Assembly: GCF_016865525.2 (NCBI RefSeq)
Contig: NZ_CP075169.1
Location: 6,200,337 to 6,264,336 of the forward strand
Origin: Sodalis ligni
GTDB taxonomy: Bacteria; Pseudomonadota; Gammaproteobacteria; Enterobacterales; Enterobacteriaceae
Direction of reading: 5' to 3'
DNA length: 64,000 nucleotides
The notes under the pieces are model-generated. The model was given only the letters and a program-made list of their open reading frames with translations. It was not told the DNA's origin and made no database searches. Shown here piece by piece: positions 1 to 9,937 of this stretch; position 1 is the first letter of the stretch, and the number at the start of each line of letters is the position of its first letter. A program made the translations under genes and the position numbers.

Positions 1-242
1 ACCTCGGACGAGGTGAGATTCAACGCGTTGGCAATGTGTCCTTTACGGTAGTCATCCCGGCTGCGCAAATCAACTATGACAGCGTCTTCCTTATTGATCA
101 GACGGATGGCTTCGCCGCGGGTAATTTCATTCACCTTGGAAAAACGTGTTTTTACAGTGGTTACGATGACGGCGATCAATAAAGCGACCCAGGCCAGACA
201 AAGCATGGGGTGATCGCTAACGAACGGCATAATTTCTTGCAT
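1..242 (-). CDS. yibN: YibN, rhodanese-domain membrane protein (N-terminal part)
   Basis: Partial gene that runs off the left edge, so only the first ~80 codons are present. The start ATG is at 240-242 on the minus strand. Translation gives an N-terminal transmembrane segment (about residues 12-29, [16 protein letters not shown]) followed by the start of a rhodanese fold with [16 protein letters not shown]. YibN is a small membrane-anchored rhodanese-like protein of poorly known role. In E. coli it is also divergent from the envC region. The active-site loop lies outside the window. Confidence 0.85.
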   Translation of the reverse strand, partial: MQEIMPFVSDHPMLCLAWVALLIAVIVTTVKTRFSKVNEITRGEAIRLINKEDAVIVDLRSRDDYRKGHIANALNLTSSE

Positions 243-491
243 GGGGTGTAAAAGCTCCCGTGAGTTGTGGCCACGCAGTAAAGGCTTCGAGTATACCCTC
301 GCATTACGGCAAATTCAGCCAATATACATGGCCGGAAAGAAGAAACTAACCACATTGCGCCCCATGTCGCTAAAAATTGTGGCCTTTATCGCCTAATTTT
401 ATCTCTTACCCAGGCATGCAGACATGTGGGCGAAGGGATTTACGCCATAGATAACTGGTAAGCCGCTGTTCAACGTGGAATAATCTTGTCA
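243..491. other. Divergent yibN/envC intergenic region, gpmM absent
   Basis: About 250 bases between the divergent yibN and envC starts, presumably holding both promoters. In E. coli K-12 gpmM (cofactor-independent phosphoglycerate mutase) lies here upstream of envC. No reading frame for it is present in this window. No clear terminator or operator was seen. Confidence 0.6.
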
Positions 492-1790
492 ATGAGGGGA
501 AAGGCATCGTTGAAAAGAGTGAATACCGGGGAAAACGGCAGCCGAGGCCCTTTTCCAACGTTAAAGCATCATGTTTACGCCAGCCTGTTTTATGCTGGCG
601 TAATGTTATTGCCTATAGCCGGCCACGCCGATGACAACAAGCAACAGCTTAAAACCCTGCAGCAAAATATCGCCGAGAAAGAAAAAAGCGTACAGCAACA
701 GCAACAGCAGCGCGGCGCATTGCTGAGCCAGCTGAAAAAACAGGAAGAGTCCATTTCCAAATCCAGCCGTGCCCTGCGCGAGACGCAAGGCACGCTGGCG
801 TCGCTGACTCAGGATATAGACAGGCTGAACCAATCCATCAAACAGTTGCAAGCGCGCCAGGCCGCTCAGCAGAAGTTGCTGGCGCAGCAGTTGGACGCCG
901 CGTTTCGCCAGGGCCGCAACTCCGGTCTGCAATTGATTTTAAGCGGGGAAGAAGGCCAGCGCAGCGAAAGGATCCTGGCGTATTTCAGCTATCTCAATCA
1001 GGCGCGGGAAAAATCCATTCAGGATCTCAAACAGACACGGCAGCAACTGGCGGGTCAGAAAACCGATCTGCAGCAAAAACAGCTTCAGCAGGCGACAATG
1101 CTGCGACAGCAGCAGTCCGAGCAGAAAACGCTGGAAAATGCCCGGCTGGCGCGAAAGAAAACGCTCTCCGCCCTCGATACCTCCATCCATCAAAATCAGC
1201 TTAGCCTAAACGAACTGCGGCAAAACGAAGCCCGCCTGCAAAACGATATCGCCCGCGCAGAACGGGAAGCCAAAGCCCGTGCCGAGCGGGAAGAACGCGA
1301 GGCGCAGCAGGTGCGGGAACGGCAGGAACAGGCTAAACGCCAGGGAGCGACCTATAAACCTTCCACCAGCGAACGCGAGCTAATGTCCCGTACCGGCGGA
1401 CTGGGCCAGCCCGCCGGGCAAGCCATGTGGCCGGTCAGGGGCCGCACCCTGCATCAGTTCGGAGAAGCGCTGCAAGGCGAGCTGCGCTGGAAGGGCATGG
1501 TGATCGCCGCCCCCGAAGGCACCGAAGTCAAAGCCATTGCCGACGGCCGCGTGCTGATGGCCGACTGGCTCCAGGGCTATGGCCTGGTGGTGGTGCTTGA
1601 ACACGGTCAAGGAGATATGAGTCTCTACGGCTACAATCAAAGCGCCCTGGTGAAGGTGGGGGATCAGGTTAAATCCGGCCAGCCCATCGCGCTGGTGGGC
1701 ACCAGCGGCGGGCAGGATACCTCAGCCCTCTATTTCGAAATTCGTCGTCGCGGCCAGGCGATCAACCCCTTGCCATGGTTAGGAAGATAG
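492..1790 (+). CDS. envC: EnvC, activator of septal amidases
   Basis: Periplasmic activator of AmiA and AmiB, which split septal peptidoglycan during division under FtsEX control. An export signal lies around residues 25-46, ending at GHADD. A long glutamine-rich coiled coil follows to about residue 285, then a C-terminal LytM domain (about 315-432) including LRWKGMVIAAPEGTEVKAI. The domain is the degenerate, non-catalytic EnvC type. The ATG at 492 (MRGKA) matches the E. coli start; a TTG two codons upstream is also open. The gene is intact and followed two bases later by yibQ. Confidence 0.95.
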   Translation: MRGKASLKRVNTGENGSRGPFPTLKHHVYASLFYAGVMLLPIAGHADDNKQQLKTLQQNIAEKEKSVQQQQQQRGALLSQLKKQEESISKSSRALRETQGTLASLTQDIDRLNQSIKQLQARQAAQQKLLAQQLDAAFRQGRNSGLQLILSGEEGQRSERILAYFSYLNQAREKSIQDLKQTRQQLAGQKTDLQQKQLQQATMLRQQQSEQKTLENARLARKKTLSALDTSIHQNQLSLNELRQNEARLQNDIARAEREAKARAEREEREAQQVRERQEQAKRQGATYKPSTSERELMSRTGGLGQPAGQAMWPVRGRTLHQFGEALQGELRWKGMVIAAPEGTEVKAIADGRVLMADWLQGYGLVVVLEHGQGDMSLYGYNQSALVKVGDQVKSGQPIALVGTSGGQDTSALYFEIRRRGQAINPLPWLGR

Positions 1791-1791
1791 C

Positions 1792-2721
1792 GTGTTGAAT
1801 AAAAAAACCGGTGCCCTGGTACTGTTGCTCCTGCTCGGTATGGCTAAAACCGCTTTTGCCGGCAGGCTGGCCATCGTCATCGACGACTTCGGCTATCGTC
1901 CGCATACTGAATATCAAGTGCTGTCGATGCCCACCGCCGTATCCATCTCCGTCTTGCCCAATGCTCCCTTTGCCGCCGAGATGGCGCGCAAAGCCCATGC
2001 GCAGGGACGGGAAGTTCTGATTCACCTGCCGATGGCGCCGTTGAGCAAGCAGCCACTGGAACGGGACACGCTGTTCCCTAGCATGAGCCGGGATGAGATC
2101 GCCCGCATCGTGCGCGATGCGGTGGGCAAAGTTCCGTATGCCGTCGGGGTGAACAACCATATGGGCAGCGCCATGACCTCCAGCCTGGCGGGCATGCAAA
2201 ATGTCATGCAGGTACTGAGCCGCTATCCCTTTTATTTTCTCGACAGCATGACCATCGGCAACAGCCAGTCGCGCCAGGCGGCGGCCGGCACCGGCGTCAA
2301 GGTAATCAAACGCAATGTATTTCTGGACGACACGTCCAACCAGGACGACATCCGGCAGCAGTTCAACCGTGCCGTAGCCCTGGCCCGCCGTAACGGCTCG
2401 GCCATCGCTATCGGGCACCCTCATCCGGACACCATCAAGGTGCTGCAGCAGGTATTGTCGGCGTTGCCGTCGGATATCATGCTGGTGCCCCCCAGCGCGC
2501 TGGTGAACGAGGCGACTTCACCCTCCCCCGCGCCGACGCCGTTACCGGCCCCCGGCCGTCCGCGCCATCGGTTCCAGGGCGTTCCGCAATGTATTGTCAA
2601 GCAGGCTCCGCCGCCGGTTTATGCTGATGCGATGTTCAGCGTGATATTTTCCAGCTTGAATCAGGCGTCTTGGGTGACGCAGATTAAACATTGGTTCGCT
2701 TCAGCGCCGGACGGATATTAA
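1792..2721 (+). CDS. yibQ: YibQ, divergent polysaccharide deacetylase family protein
   Basis: Exported protein of the divergent polysaccharide deacetylase family, 309 residues, with a lipophilic signal peptide ending near AFAG. Family signatures visible are VIDDFGYRP, the VLIHLPMAPLSKQP block, NNHMGSAMT and IAIGHPHP. The exact substrate is not established for the family. The start is a GTG at 1792, one base after the envC stop, so the two genes are probably co-translated. The C-terminal ~60 residues are proline-rich and lower in conservation. Confidence 0.9.
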   Translation: MLNKKTGALVLLLLLGMAKTAFAGRLAIVIDDFGYRPHTEYQVLSMPTAVSISVLPNAPFAAEMARKAHAQGREVLIHLPMAPLSKQPLERDTLFPSMSRDEIARIVRDAVGKVPYAVGVNNHMGSAMTSSLAGMQNVMQVLSRYPFYFLDSMTIGNSQSRQAAAGTGVKVIKRNVFLDDTSNQDDIRQQFNRAVALARRNGSAIAIGHPHPDTIKVLQQVLSALPSDIMLVPPSALVNEATSPSPAPTPLPAPGRPRHRFQGVPQCIVKQAPPPVYADAMFSVIFSSLNQASWVTQIKHWFASAPDGY

Positions 2722-2804
2722 GCTTTCGCCGAAAATGTTATGCTAAGAGCCATAAAGGGGCAGACGCAGTGCCTGCTCCGCCAAGATTACACAAGGGTTA
2801 ATCC

Positions 2805-3737
2805 ATGATAGTCGTCACTGGTGGGGCCGGTTTTATCGGCAGCAATATTGTTAAGTCTCTGAATAATGTCGGATATAACGATATCCTGGTGGTGGATAAC
2901 CTTAAGGATGGCACCAAATTCGTCAATCTGGCGGATCTGGATATTACCGATTATATGGATAAAGAGGATTTTATCGGCAGTATCATCGCCGGCGATGATT
3001 TCGGCGATATTGAAGCGGTATTCCACGAAGGCGCCTGTTCGTCCACCACCGAGTGGGACGGGAAGTATATGATGGACAATAACTATCAATACTCCAAGGA
3101 ATTGCTGCATTACTGCCTTGAACGGACCATTCCCTTTCTTTATGCGTCTTCCGCCGCTACCTATGGCGGCAGGACGGAAAACTTTATCGAACAGCGTCAG
3201 TATGAACAGCCGCTGAACGTTTACGGCTATTCCAAATTCCTGTTCGACCAGTATGTGCGCACCCTGCTGCCGCAGACGGACTCTCAGATCTGCGGATTCC
3301 GCTATTTCAATGTCTACGGACCCCGTGAAGGCCACAAAGGCAGTATGGCCAGCGTGGCTTTCCACCTTAACAACCAGATCCTCGCCGGTGAAAATCCCAA
3401 ATTATTTTCCGGCAGCGAAGGGTTCAAACGCGATTTCATCTACGTCGGCGACGTGGCCGAGGTGAATTTGTGGTTCTGGCAAAACGGCGTTTCCGGCATT
3501 TTCAACTGCGGTACCGGCCGGGCGGAATCATTCCAGGCGGTGGCCGATGCGGTGCTGGATTTCCATAAAAAGGGCCAGATCGAATATATTGATTTCCCCG
3601 AGAAACTCAAAGGTCGTTATCAGGCCTACACCCAAGCCGATTTAACCCAACTGCGCGCCGCGGGTTACGATAAGCCATTCAAAACAGTAGCCGAAGGCGT
3701 TTGTGCCTATTTGGCCTGGCTGAATCGCACCCGTTGA
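2805..3737 (+). CDS. hldD: HldD, ADP-L-glycero-D-manno-heptose 6-epimerase
   Basis: Last step of ADP-heptose synthesis for the LPS inner core. The short-chain dehydrogenase fold is clear: NADP-binding GGAGFIG at residues 6-12, catalytic SSAATYG near 115-120 and the Tyr-X3-Lys pair in YGYSK near 140. The length of 310 residues is the family norm. It is the first gene of the hldD-waaF-waaC transcription unit. The tdh-kbl pair that precedes hldD in E. coli is absent; yibQ ends only about 80 bases upstream. Confidence 0.97.
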   Translation: MIVVTGGAGFIGSNIVKSLNNVGYNDILVVDNLKDGTKFVNLADLDITDYMDKEDFIGSIIAGDDFGDIEAVFHEGACSSTTEWDGKYMMDNNYQYSKELLHYCLERTIPFLYASSAATYGGRTENFIEQRQYEQPLNVYGYSKFLFDQYVRTLLPQTDSQICGFRYFNVYGPREGHKGSMASVAFHLNNQILAGENPKLFSGSEGFKRDFIYVGDVAEVNLWFWQNGVSGIFNCGTGRAESFQAVADAVLDFHKKGQIEYIDFPEKLKGRYQAYTQADLTQLRAAGYDKPFKTVAEGVCAYLAWLNRTR

Positions 3738-3765
3738 AATCAGCGCAAGGGAAGATAGCGGCGGC

Positions 3766-4812
3766 ATGAAAATACTGGTTATCGGGCCATCCTGGGTGGG
3801 CGACATGATGATGTCGCAAAGTTTGTATCGCAGCATAAAGGATCTTCATCCCGCTGCGGAAATAGACGTGATGGCGCCGGCCTGGTGCCGTCCGCTGTTA
3901 AACCGGATGCCGGAGGTGCGCCGGGCGCTGCCCATGCCCCTTGGCCATGGGACGCTGCAGCTGGGTGAACGCCGCCGGCTCGGCCGGGAGTTGAGGGATG
4001 AACGCTACGATCGGGCGCTGATTCTGCCCAACTCGTTCAAGTCCGCCCTGGTGCCTTTTTTTGCCGGCATCCCGATACGTACCGGGTGGCGAGGCGAAAT
4101 GCGCTACGGACTGCTCAACGATCTGCGGGTACTGGATAAAACCGCGTTTCCCCTGATGGTTCAGCGCTATGTCGCCTTGGCTTATCCCCCTACCGTCCGT
4201 TCGGCGAAAGCGTTGCCGAACCCTTTGCCTTGGCCGCGCCTGCGGGTCGATGAGAATGAATCAACCACCGCCGTCAGTGAATTCGGGCTCGCTAACGGCC
4301 GTCCCCTGGTGGGTTTTTGTCCCGGAGCGGAGTTCGGGCCCGCCAAACGCTGGCCCCATTACCACTATGCAACCCTGGCGAAATCGCTGATAGACGGCGG
4401 TGATCAAATCGTTCTTTTCGGTTCGGCGAAAGACCGCCAGGCGGGGGACGAAATAATCGCCCTGCTGCCGGCAAACGAACGGCCTTATTGCCGTAATCTG
4501 GCCGGCGCCACCGCCCTGGAGCAGGCCGTCATCCTGATAGCCGCCTGCCGGGCCGTGGTGAGCAATGATTCAGGGCTGATGCATGTAGCCGCCGCGCTGG
4601 GGCGGCCGCTGGTGGCGCTTTATGGCCCCAGCAGTCCCGATTTTACCCCGCCGCTATCCCACCAGGCCAGAGTAATACGACTGATTACCGGCTATCAGCG
4701 AGTGCGTAAAGGCGACGGCGATCAGGGTTATCATCAGAGTCTTATCGATATCCAGCCTGAACAGGTTATGGCCGAACTGGATACCCTTGCTGCAGCCGGT
4801 AAGGAAAACTGA
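3766..4812 (+). CDS. waaF: WaaF, ADP-heptose:LPS heptosyltransferase II
   Basis: GT9 family glycosyltransferase adding the second heptose to the inner core at the cytoplasmic face of the inner membrane. It starts with the family signature ILVIGPSWVGDMMMSQ and carries the donor-binding block VVSNDSGLMHVAAALG near residues 264-279. At 348 residues it equals the E. coli enzyme. Its TGA stop shares one base with the waaC start (4812), so the two are translationally coupled. Intact. Confidence 0.96.
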   Translation: MKILVIGPSWVGDMMMSQSLYRSIKDLHPAAEIDVMAPAWCRPLLNRMPEVRRALPMPLGHGTLQLGERRRLGRELRDERYDRALILPNSFKSALVPFFAGIPIRTGWRGEMRYGLLNDLRVLDKTAFPLMVQRYVALAYPPTVRSAKALPNPLPWPRLRVDENESTTAVSEFGLANGRPLVGFCPGAEFGPAKRWPHYHYATLAKSLIDGGDQIVLFGSAKDRQAGDEIIALLPANERPYCRNLAGATALEQAVILIAACRAVVSNDSGLMHVAAALGRPLVALYGPSSPDFTPPLSHQARVIRLITGYQRVRKGDGDQGYHQSLIDIQPEQVMAELDTLAAAGKEN

Positions 4813-5783
4813 TGCGGGTGCTTATCGTCAAAACCTCTTCCATGGGAGACATCCTGCATCCCCTGCCCGCCTTGACCGACGCTATGCATGCCATACCCGG
4901 CATTCGTTTCGACTGGGTGGTGGAAGAGGGTTTTGCGCAAATCCCTTCATGGCATCCGGCGGTGGAACAGGTGATCCCGGTGGCCATCAGGCGCTGGCGT
5001 AAAAACTGGTTCGGCAGCGTTGCCCGCCAGGAGCGCTGCGACTTCAAAAAACACTTGCGACGCCAGCAGTATGACCGGGTGATTGACGCCCAGGGACTTA
5101 TCAAGAGCGCGGCCCTGGTCACCCGCGTCGCCCGGGGAGAAAAGCACGGCCTGGACTGTAAAAGCGCGCGCGAACCTTTTGCCAGCTGGTTCTATAACCA
5201 ACGCCATGCCGTTGCACGCAGCCAGCACGCAGTGGAACGCATCCGCCAGCTCTTCGCCCTCAGCCTGGGTTATGACGTTCCGGCGGGTAAAGGCGATTAT
5301 GCCATCGCGGGGCATTTCAGCTCTCTGACAAGCAAGTCGGCCGTCGAACCGTATCTGGTATTTTTACATGCCACGACACGGGCGGAAAAACATTGGCCGG
5401 AATCGCACTGGCGCGAATTGATAGGATTAATGGCGGCTCGCGGCCTTACCATCAAATTGCCTTGGGGTTCGGAGCCGGAATATAAGCGAGCGCTTCGACT
5501 TTCAGATGATTTCCCTTTTGTTGAGGTGCTTCCAAGACTTACACTCAGTGACGTCGCGCAGGTACTGGCCGGCGCTAAAGCGGTAGTGTCGGTAGACACC
5601 GGCTTGAGTCATTTGGCCGCTGCGCTCGATCGGCCGAATATCGTATTATATGGCCCTACCGATCCCAAATTGATTGGCAGTTACGGTAAAAACCAGATTT
5701 TTGTGACAGCGCCCGCCGGAAGCCATTATATGAAAGACATTAAACCCGCTAATATTGCAGAAGTGCTTGACAATATTGAGTGA
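4812..5783 (+). CDS. waaC: WaaC, ADP-heptose:LPS heptosyltransferase I
   Basis: GT9 enzyme that attaches the first heptose to Kdo2-lipid A. N-terminal RVLIVKTSSMGDILHPLPAL is the WaaC signature, and the donor loop is VVSVDTGLSHLAAALDRP. The length is 323 residues, close to the usual 319-322. It overlaps waaF by one base and is followed three bases later by the waaZ-like gene. Intact, as expected for a gene needed for a normal outer membrane. Confidence 0.96.
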   Translation: MRVLIVKTSSMGDILHPLPALTDAMHAIPGIRFDWVVEEGFAQIPSWHPAVEQVIPVAIRRWRKNWFGSVARQERCDFKKHLRRQQYDRVIDAQGLIKSAALVTRVARGEKHGLDCKSAREPFASWFYNQRHAVARSQHAVERIRQLFALSLGYDVPAGKGDYAIAGHFSSLTSKSAVEPYLVFLHATTRAEKHWPESHWRELIGLMAARGLTIKLPWGSEPEYKRALRLSDDFPFVEVLPRLTLSDVAQVLAGAKAVVSVDTGLSHLAAALDRPNIVLYGPTDPKLIGSYGKNQIFVTAPAGSHYMKDIKPANIAEVLDNIE

Positions 5784-5786
5784 ACA

Positions 5787-6836
5787 ATGAGTACATTTTT
5801 TAAGCAAATCTATCGATACACCCGGCCACGGGCCTATAGGCACAACGAGAATCTATGGCCTTACGTGAAAATTGCCCGTGCGCCCAGCGGGGAGATAACG
5901 TCATTGCGCTATCGTGGTGAATCGGTGAAGATACAGAAAATCTCATCATTGCAGCGAAGGCATACCGGGAACATTCTTATCACCGCCACCGGACCTTCCA
6001 TCAACGATATGGATTTTTCCCGTTTCCCCGCAATGCCGGTAATGGGTGTCAACGGCGCTTATGCTCTGCGGGATAAAATAAATTTTCAATTTTATGTCAT
6101 CGTTGATATGACTTTTATCGATAAAAAAATCGAGATGGTACAAGGGGTGATATCCGATCCGGCTATCACACTGTTTACCACCTTGCACGGCGTCGTTAAA
6201 ATCATTAACGCGTTTACCACGGCAAAAATACAATGCAAAGTGGTCATCATTGAAGATGCTTGCTACAAAATTTATGAACGCAAAGTGATACCGGTGCAGA
6301 TTTTAGACACTTATCGCAACGCCAAAGACGTGTCTATTTGCCCTGGGCATAAGCATATCGCTTTTAGTAATGACATCCGCAGCGGAATTTTCGATGCCGG
6401 TACCGTTGTTTATTGGGCATTGCAAATCGTGGCATTCATGGGTTTTCAGACGGTTTACATTGCCGGGCTGGACATGAATAATTTTACTCAGCCGCGTTTT
6501 TATGAAAATGAAACGAATAAATTGCCCTGTTTTCTTGATGAAAAATTTGCAAGTTTGATTGAACCTGCCTTTAGGCATGCCAGCATTGTGTTGAAGAAGA
6601 AAGGCGTTACCGTCAAAAATCTTTCCAAACATAGTGCATTGGGTAATGATATATTTGAAAAGGTCGATTTTATGACGTCCATTAGAATTAAACAATTTTC
6701 TGAAAAGAATTATATTTTTTCTACCAACTTTTTATTGCTTAGCGCTATATTTTGCGGCTATACCAAAGTTAACAATATATATCATTTGTCTCTTATCTTG
6801 CTGGGGATAACTCTTTTCACTGACAATAAAAATTAA
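5787..6836 (+). CDS. WaaZ-like LPS core glycosyltransferase, frame runs into waaL
   Basis: The first ~295 residues resemble E. coli WaaZ, which adds a third Kdo to the core: LITATGPSINDMDF near residue 64, GVNGAYAL, and AGLDMNNFTQPRFYE near 228. The GPSIN motif is also seen in sialyltransferase-like families, so the donor sugar is uncertain. Three bases follow waaC. From residue 296 (position 6672) the same frame encodes what looks like the N-terminus of WaaL, so the original waaZ stop seems to have been lost and the last ~54 residues form a hydrophobic tail. This region is richer in A and T than waaF or waaC. Confidence 0.62.
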   Translation: MSTFFKQIYRYTRPRAYRHNENLWPYVKIARAPSGEITSLRYRGESVKIQKISSLQRRHTGNILITATGPSINDMDFSRFPAMPVMGVNGAYALRDKINFQFYVIVDMTFIDKKIEMVQGVISDPAITLFTTLHGVVKIINAFTTAKIQCKVVIIEDACYKIYERKVIPVQILDTYRNAKDVSICPGHKHIAFSNDIRSGIFDAGTVVYWALQIVAFMGFQTVYIAGLDMNNFTQPRFYENETNKLPCFLDEKFASLIEPAFRHASIVLKKKGVTVKNLSKHSALGNDIFEKVDFMTSIRIKQFSEKNYIFSTNFLLLSAIFCGYTKVNNIYHLSLILLGITLFTDNKN

Positions 6837-7841
6837 TTATACTCTTTCTTGAAGATACTGCTTTCAGAAGGGCCTCACCATTACGGCCGTTTTCCTGGTG
6901 TACTTCTGCCTGAGTACCTTTTGGTCTGATAATCCTCGTGATTTTATTTCAGCCATAACTCATTCTCTCTATCTGCTGGCTTTTTATTCATTTACCGGCA
7001 AGCCTGCCTCAATGGAAAAAACAGGAATATTGCTTTTCGCGCTGGCAGGGATAATAATTCTGCTGCTATTGACTTTTATTGTGTCGATAAGAAATCCATT
7101 CTTACCAATAGATTGATGGTTTCTTTTTGCCGCGCCATCAAACGTTATTGACCTGGCGGGATATTTTTGTATTGGGATTTTTATGCCTGATAATTATCAG
7201 AGATACTAACAATAAGTGGTTTTATCTGCCTATTCCTTTTATTTATCGGCGTAATTTTGACACAAAGCCGAGGACCACTGCTTTCGTTTGTGGTTTCACT
7301 GTTACCACTGCTGTTAATGAAACCGGCCATTAGAAAGCAGCATATAGTCATTTTCCTAATTTTCATCATTATGCTCGCATCATTTATAGTAATGATGAAT
7401 TTTGAATATATTTTATTCAACCGTTTTGAGACCGCGTATCAGCAAAGCTTCATTCGCGTCGGCATTTGGGCGCATACCCTGGATATGGTACAAATACACC
7501 CCTTTTTCGGTTGGGGCTTTAACAAAGAATTGCATTTTGTAAATAGTCTCAATGCGCCGGTCAAGACTACACACAGCCTCTACCTCTCCACACTGCTGAA
7601 AGGCGGTATCGCCGGACTTTTTTTGCTGGGGGGAGTTCTGTCCTATGGCCTGTACATGGCCAAAAAACATCTGGCTTATCGGCAGGGTTTTGAAGCGGCG
7701 CTTTTTTTATTCATGATTTTTTTCTTTACCACGCAAGGCATGTTTATCATCAGCAATCCCGGGGTAACATGGTATTTGTTCTGGTTCCCCCTGGCGGTGA
7801 TATTAAGCCCGCCCGGCAAACAAACCACGCTGAGTGTCTGA
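6672..7841 (+). pseudogene. waaL: waaL O-antigen ligase relic
   Basis: Remains of the polytopic membrane enzyme that joins O-antigen to the core. The start would be the ATG at 6672 behind an AAGG ribosome site (MTSIRIKQF). Pieces occur in different frames: 6672-6836, 6860-7116 (with LSTFWSDNP) and 7257-7841 (LTQSRGP, then a large periplasmic loop with HPFFGWGFN and TTHSLYLSTLLKGG). Stops and shifts near 6834, 7114 and 7206-7257 break it, so no full-length ligase can be made. The last fragment (194 residues) is open and keeps the Wzy_C-type motifs. Confidence 0.8.
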
Positions 7842-7848
7842 TACCCGC

Positions 7849-8973
7849 TTACGCTTTCGGTGACATAAGCGGATCAGGGTGTAGGCCCATTTTTTTGATT
7901 TCGCCGAAAACCTCATCGGCGGAAATAATAGCCAACGGGAAATCCTTTGGCGACGACGCTCCTGCATCCAAACGGTCTTTTACATAAATAATCTTGTGTA
8001 AATCCAGAGACTGCAATGGCCCGGTATGATGGGGATTCGCCGTTGCAAACAGGCTGATGGTTTTAACGTTCAGCGCAACCGCGATATGCAATGGCCCGGT
8101 ATCGCCTGTTACCAATACATCCAGATTGGCAATGTTTGACAGCAGCTGCTTCAGATTGGTTTTTCCTACCAGCGAGACGATATATTGACGCTCTTCGGCA
8201 TTCAGCGACCCTAGGTAGGCATCCGCCAGATGACTTTCCCTGGAGCTGCCTATCAGTATGATCCGGTATTGAACTGCCGCCGAATTCAGGGCCAGAATTG
8301 CCCGGGTCAGTTCAGCAAAGCGGTAGACCGGCCATTGCCGGATGGTTTCCGAAGCCCCCATCTGGAAACCTATATTGATTTGATGGGGAACCTTTTCAAC
8401 ATGCTCAAAAGCCACCGGTATATGCATCCTGATATCGTCGGTATCGCATCCCAGGACATTCAGCAGCTTTAATTTACGTAGGATGATATGGCCATTGAAT
8501 CGTCCCGACGAGGCCGCCAATAAGGGATTAAGCAATTGCGAATCCGTCGCATAATTGTCACGCATGATGTAATGGCTGCCTGCCATCACGGCGATAAGAA
8601 CATCATAGGGCATATGCGAATGGAGTATTACCGTAAGCTGTGGCTTGGATTGCCGTAATTTTTTTATGACTCCATATGCGTGCTTTATTTTATTATCCCA
8701 ATAGATGATTTTATTGAAATAAGTGCTGCCCTCCACCATAGAGCTGTTCTTGTTGCTCGAAACCAACGTCACATGGGCTGCAGGATAGCGTTTGCGTAAC
8801 GCATGAATGGCCGGCGTATTAAATAGAAGGTCCCCTAATGCCGTCGTGGACATGATAACAATGCTGTCGAATTCAGAAGCTGCGCTTAACGTTGCGGTAT
8901 TTTTTAAATGCCCGAAAATTTTATTATAAATATTGAGAAAAATATAAATCAGGAAAATTTTCTTTTTCTTCAT
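7849..8973 (-). CDS. GT9 heptosyltransferase-family LPS core glycosyltransferase
   Basis: A 374-residue protein of the WaaC/WaaF/WaaQ family. The GT9 N-terminal pattern lies at about residues 37-60 (IVIMSTTALGDLLFNTPAIH) and the donor-binding motif VTGDTGPLHIAVALN near 290. A hydrophobic segment precedes the fold (residues 6-20), which may anchor it to the membrane. It lies ten bases behind wabN on the same strand and is probably co-transcribed with it. I cannot tell which sugar acceptor it uses; an outer-core heptosyltransferase is the best guess. Confidence 0.75.
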   Translation of the reverse strand: MKKKKIFLIYIFLNIYNKIFGHLKNTATLSAASEFDSIVIMSTTALGDLLFNTPAIHALRKRYPAAHVTLVSSNKNSSMVEGSTYFNKIIYWDNKIKHAYGVIKKLRQSKPQLTVILHSHMPYDVLIAVMAGSHYIMRDNYATDSQLLNPLLAASSGRFNGHIILRKLKLLNVLGCDTDDIRMHIPVAFEHVEKVPHQINIGFQMGASETIRQWPVYRFAELTRAILALNSAAVQYRIILIGSSRESHLADAYLGSLNAEERQYIVSLVGKTNLKQLLSNIANLDVLVTGDTGPLHIAVALNVKTISLFATANPHHTGPLQSLDLHKIIYVKDRLDAGASSPKDFPLAIISADEVFGEIKKMGLHPDPLMSPKA

Positions 8974-8983
8974 TTCTCACGGC

Positions 8984-9937
8984 TCATGTCTTTTTTTGAT
9001 AATATTCTGCCAGTGTCATGCCGACGACACGTCCGCTTAACCACTCAAACAGCTGCTCAAGATCCGCATATAACCGCTCAATGGCGGCCTCATCGGCAAA
9101 GGTGGGGCTGCCGCCGGGCATCAGTTCCGATGAATGGAGCATGAATTCAACATAGTCGCTTCCCCGGGCCAGCATGGTATCAACCACCCATTGCATATTC
9201 GCCACATTGCCGCCGTGAGGGCGCAGCCAGTGCACCGACGGCGTCCGGCTTTTACCCCTGAGACTGTCATAGAGGCTCTTGACGGAGTTGACCCATGCCG
9301 GGTGCTTGTAGCGGGTGCTCATGGGGACTTCCAGCAACGGGGAATCACCTGCGGCGGCAATATTTTCCGGGTTGATGAAATAGGCTTGATCGGGGAAGCC
9401 GATATAGTTGGTACCGCCCTGGCCTTGAGGCGCGCCGGGAGAACGGCGCCAGTCCACCCGAGGCGTTACGGAACAGTCGACGCGATAGCCGTGTTCAATC
9501 AATACTTTTACATAAAGCTCGTTCAACGCCCAACGCCCGGCGCGATGGCTGAGCATTTTGGTCTGGAAGGTCTCTTCCAGCAATTGCGTCTGGAACTTCA
9601 CCTTAGCGGCAATGATTTCATCTGGATAATCAATCAGATACGGCTTGTGCCTACCGTCGTCGCCGGTTAAATCAAACAGCGGCGGGCTGTTCCAGGCATG
9701 CAGATGCATGCCCACTTCGCCTTGGGCCCGGGCGATGACATCTTTCGCAAACTCGACATATGCGCTATCCACCGCCATTTCATAGTTGGTGAGATAAACA
9801 GGCTTGAAACCGAATTTTTCGCACAGCGACTGGAACCGGGGCAAAAAAAGCGCATTTTCCGTCAGAATCTGCCCATGATTACGCCAAAGATTATCGCCTT
9901 CCGTATCAATTGTAATAATAAATGCGGGTTGATTCAT
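8984..9937 (-). CDS. wabN: WabN-type LPS core glucosamine deacetylase
   Basis: Polysaccharide-deacetylase-like protein of 317 residues. Seen are IDTEGDNLW near the start, GMHLHAWNSPP around 98 and SHRAGRWALN around 149, the metal-site regions of the family. In Klebsiella WabN removes the acetyl group from the GlcNAc that WabH adds to the core, giving glucosamine. The neighbouring wabH homologue, transcribed divergently from a ~217-base gap, supports the same role here. Intact. Confidence 0.8.
   Translation of the reverse strand: MNQPAFIITIDTEGDNLWRNHGQILTENALFLPRFQSLCEKFGFKPVYLTNYEMAVDSAYVEFAKDVIARAQGEVGMHLHAWNSPPLFDLTGDDGRHKPYLIDYPDEIIAAKVKFQTQLLEETFQTKMLSHRAGRWALNELYVKVLIEHGYRVDCSVTPRVDWRRSPGAPQGQGGTNYIGFPDQAYFINPENIAAAGDSPLLEVPMSTRYKHPAWVNSVKSLYDSLRGKSRTPSVHWLRPHGGNVANMQWVVDTMLARGSDYVEFMLHSSELMPGGSPTFADEAAIERLYADLEQLFEWLSGRVVGMTLAEYYQKKT

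Noticed and set aside
2722..2804. JUMPstart/ops element ahead of the LPS genes
   Set aside because: No GGCGGTAG-type ops sequence was seen before hldD, wabH or waaQ.
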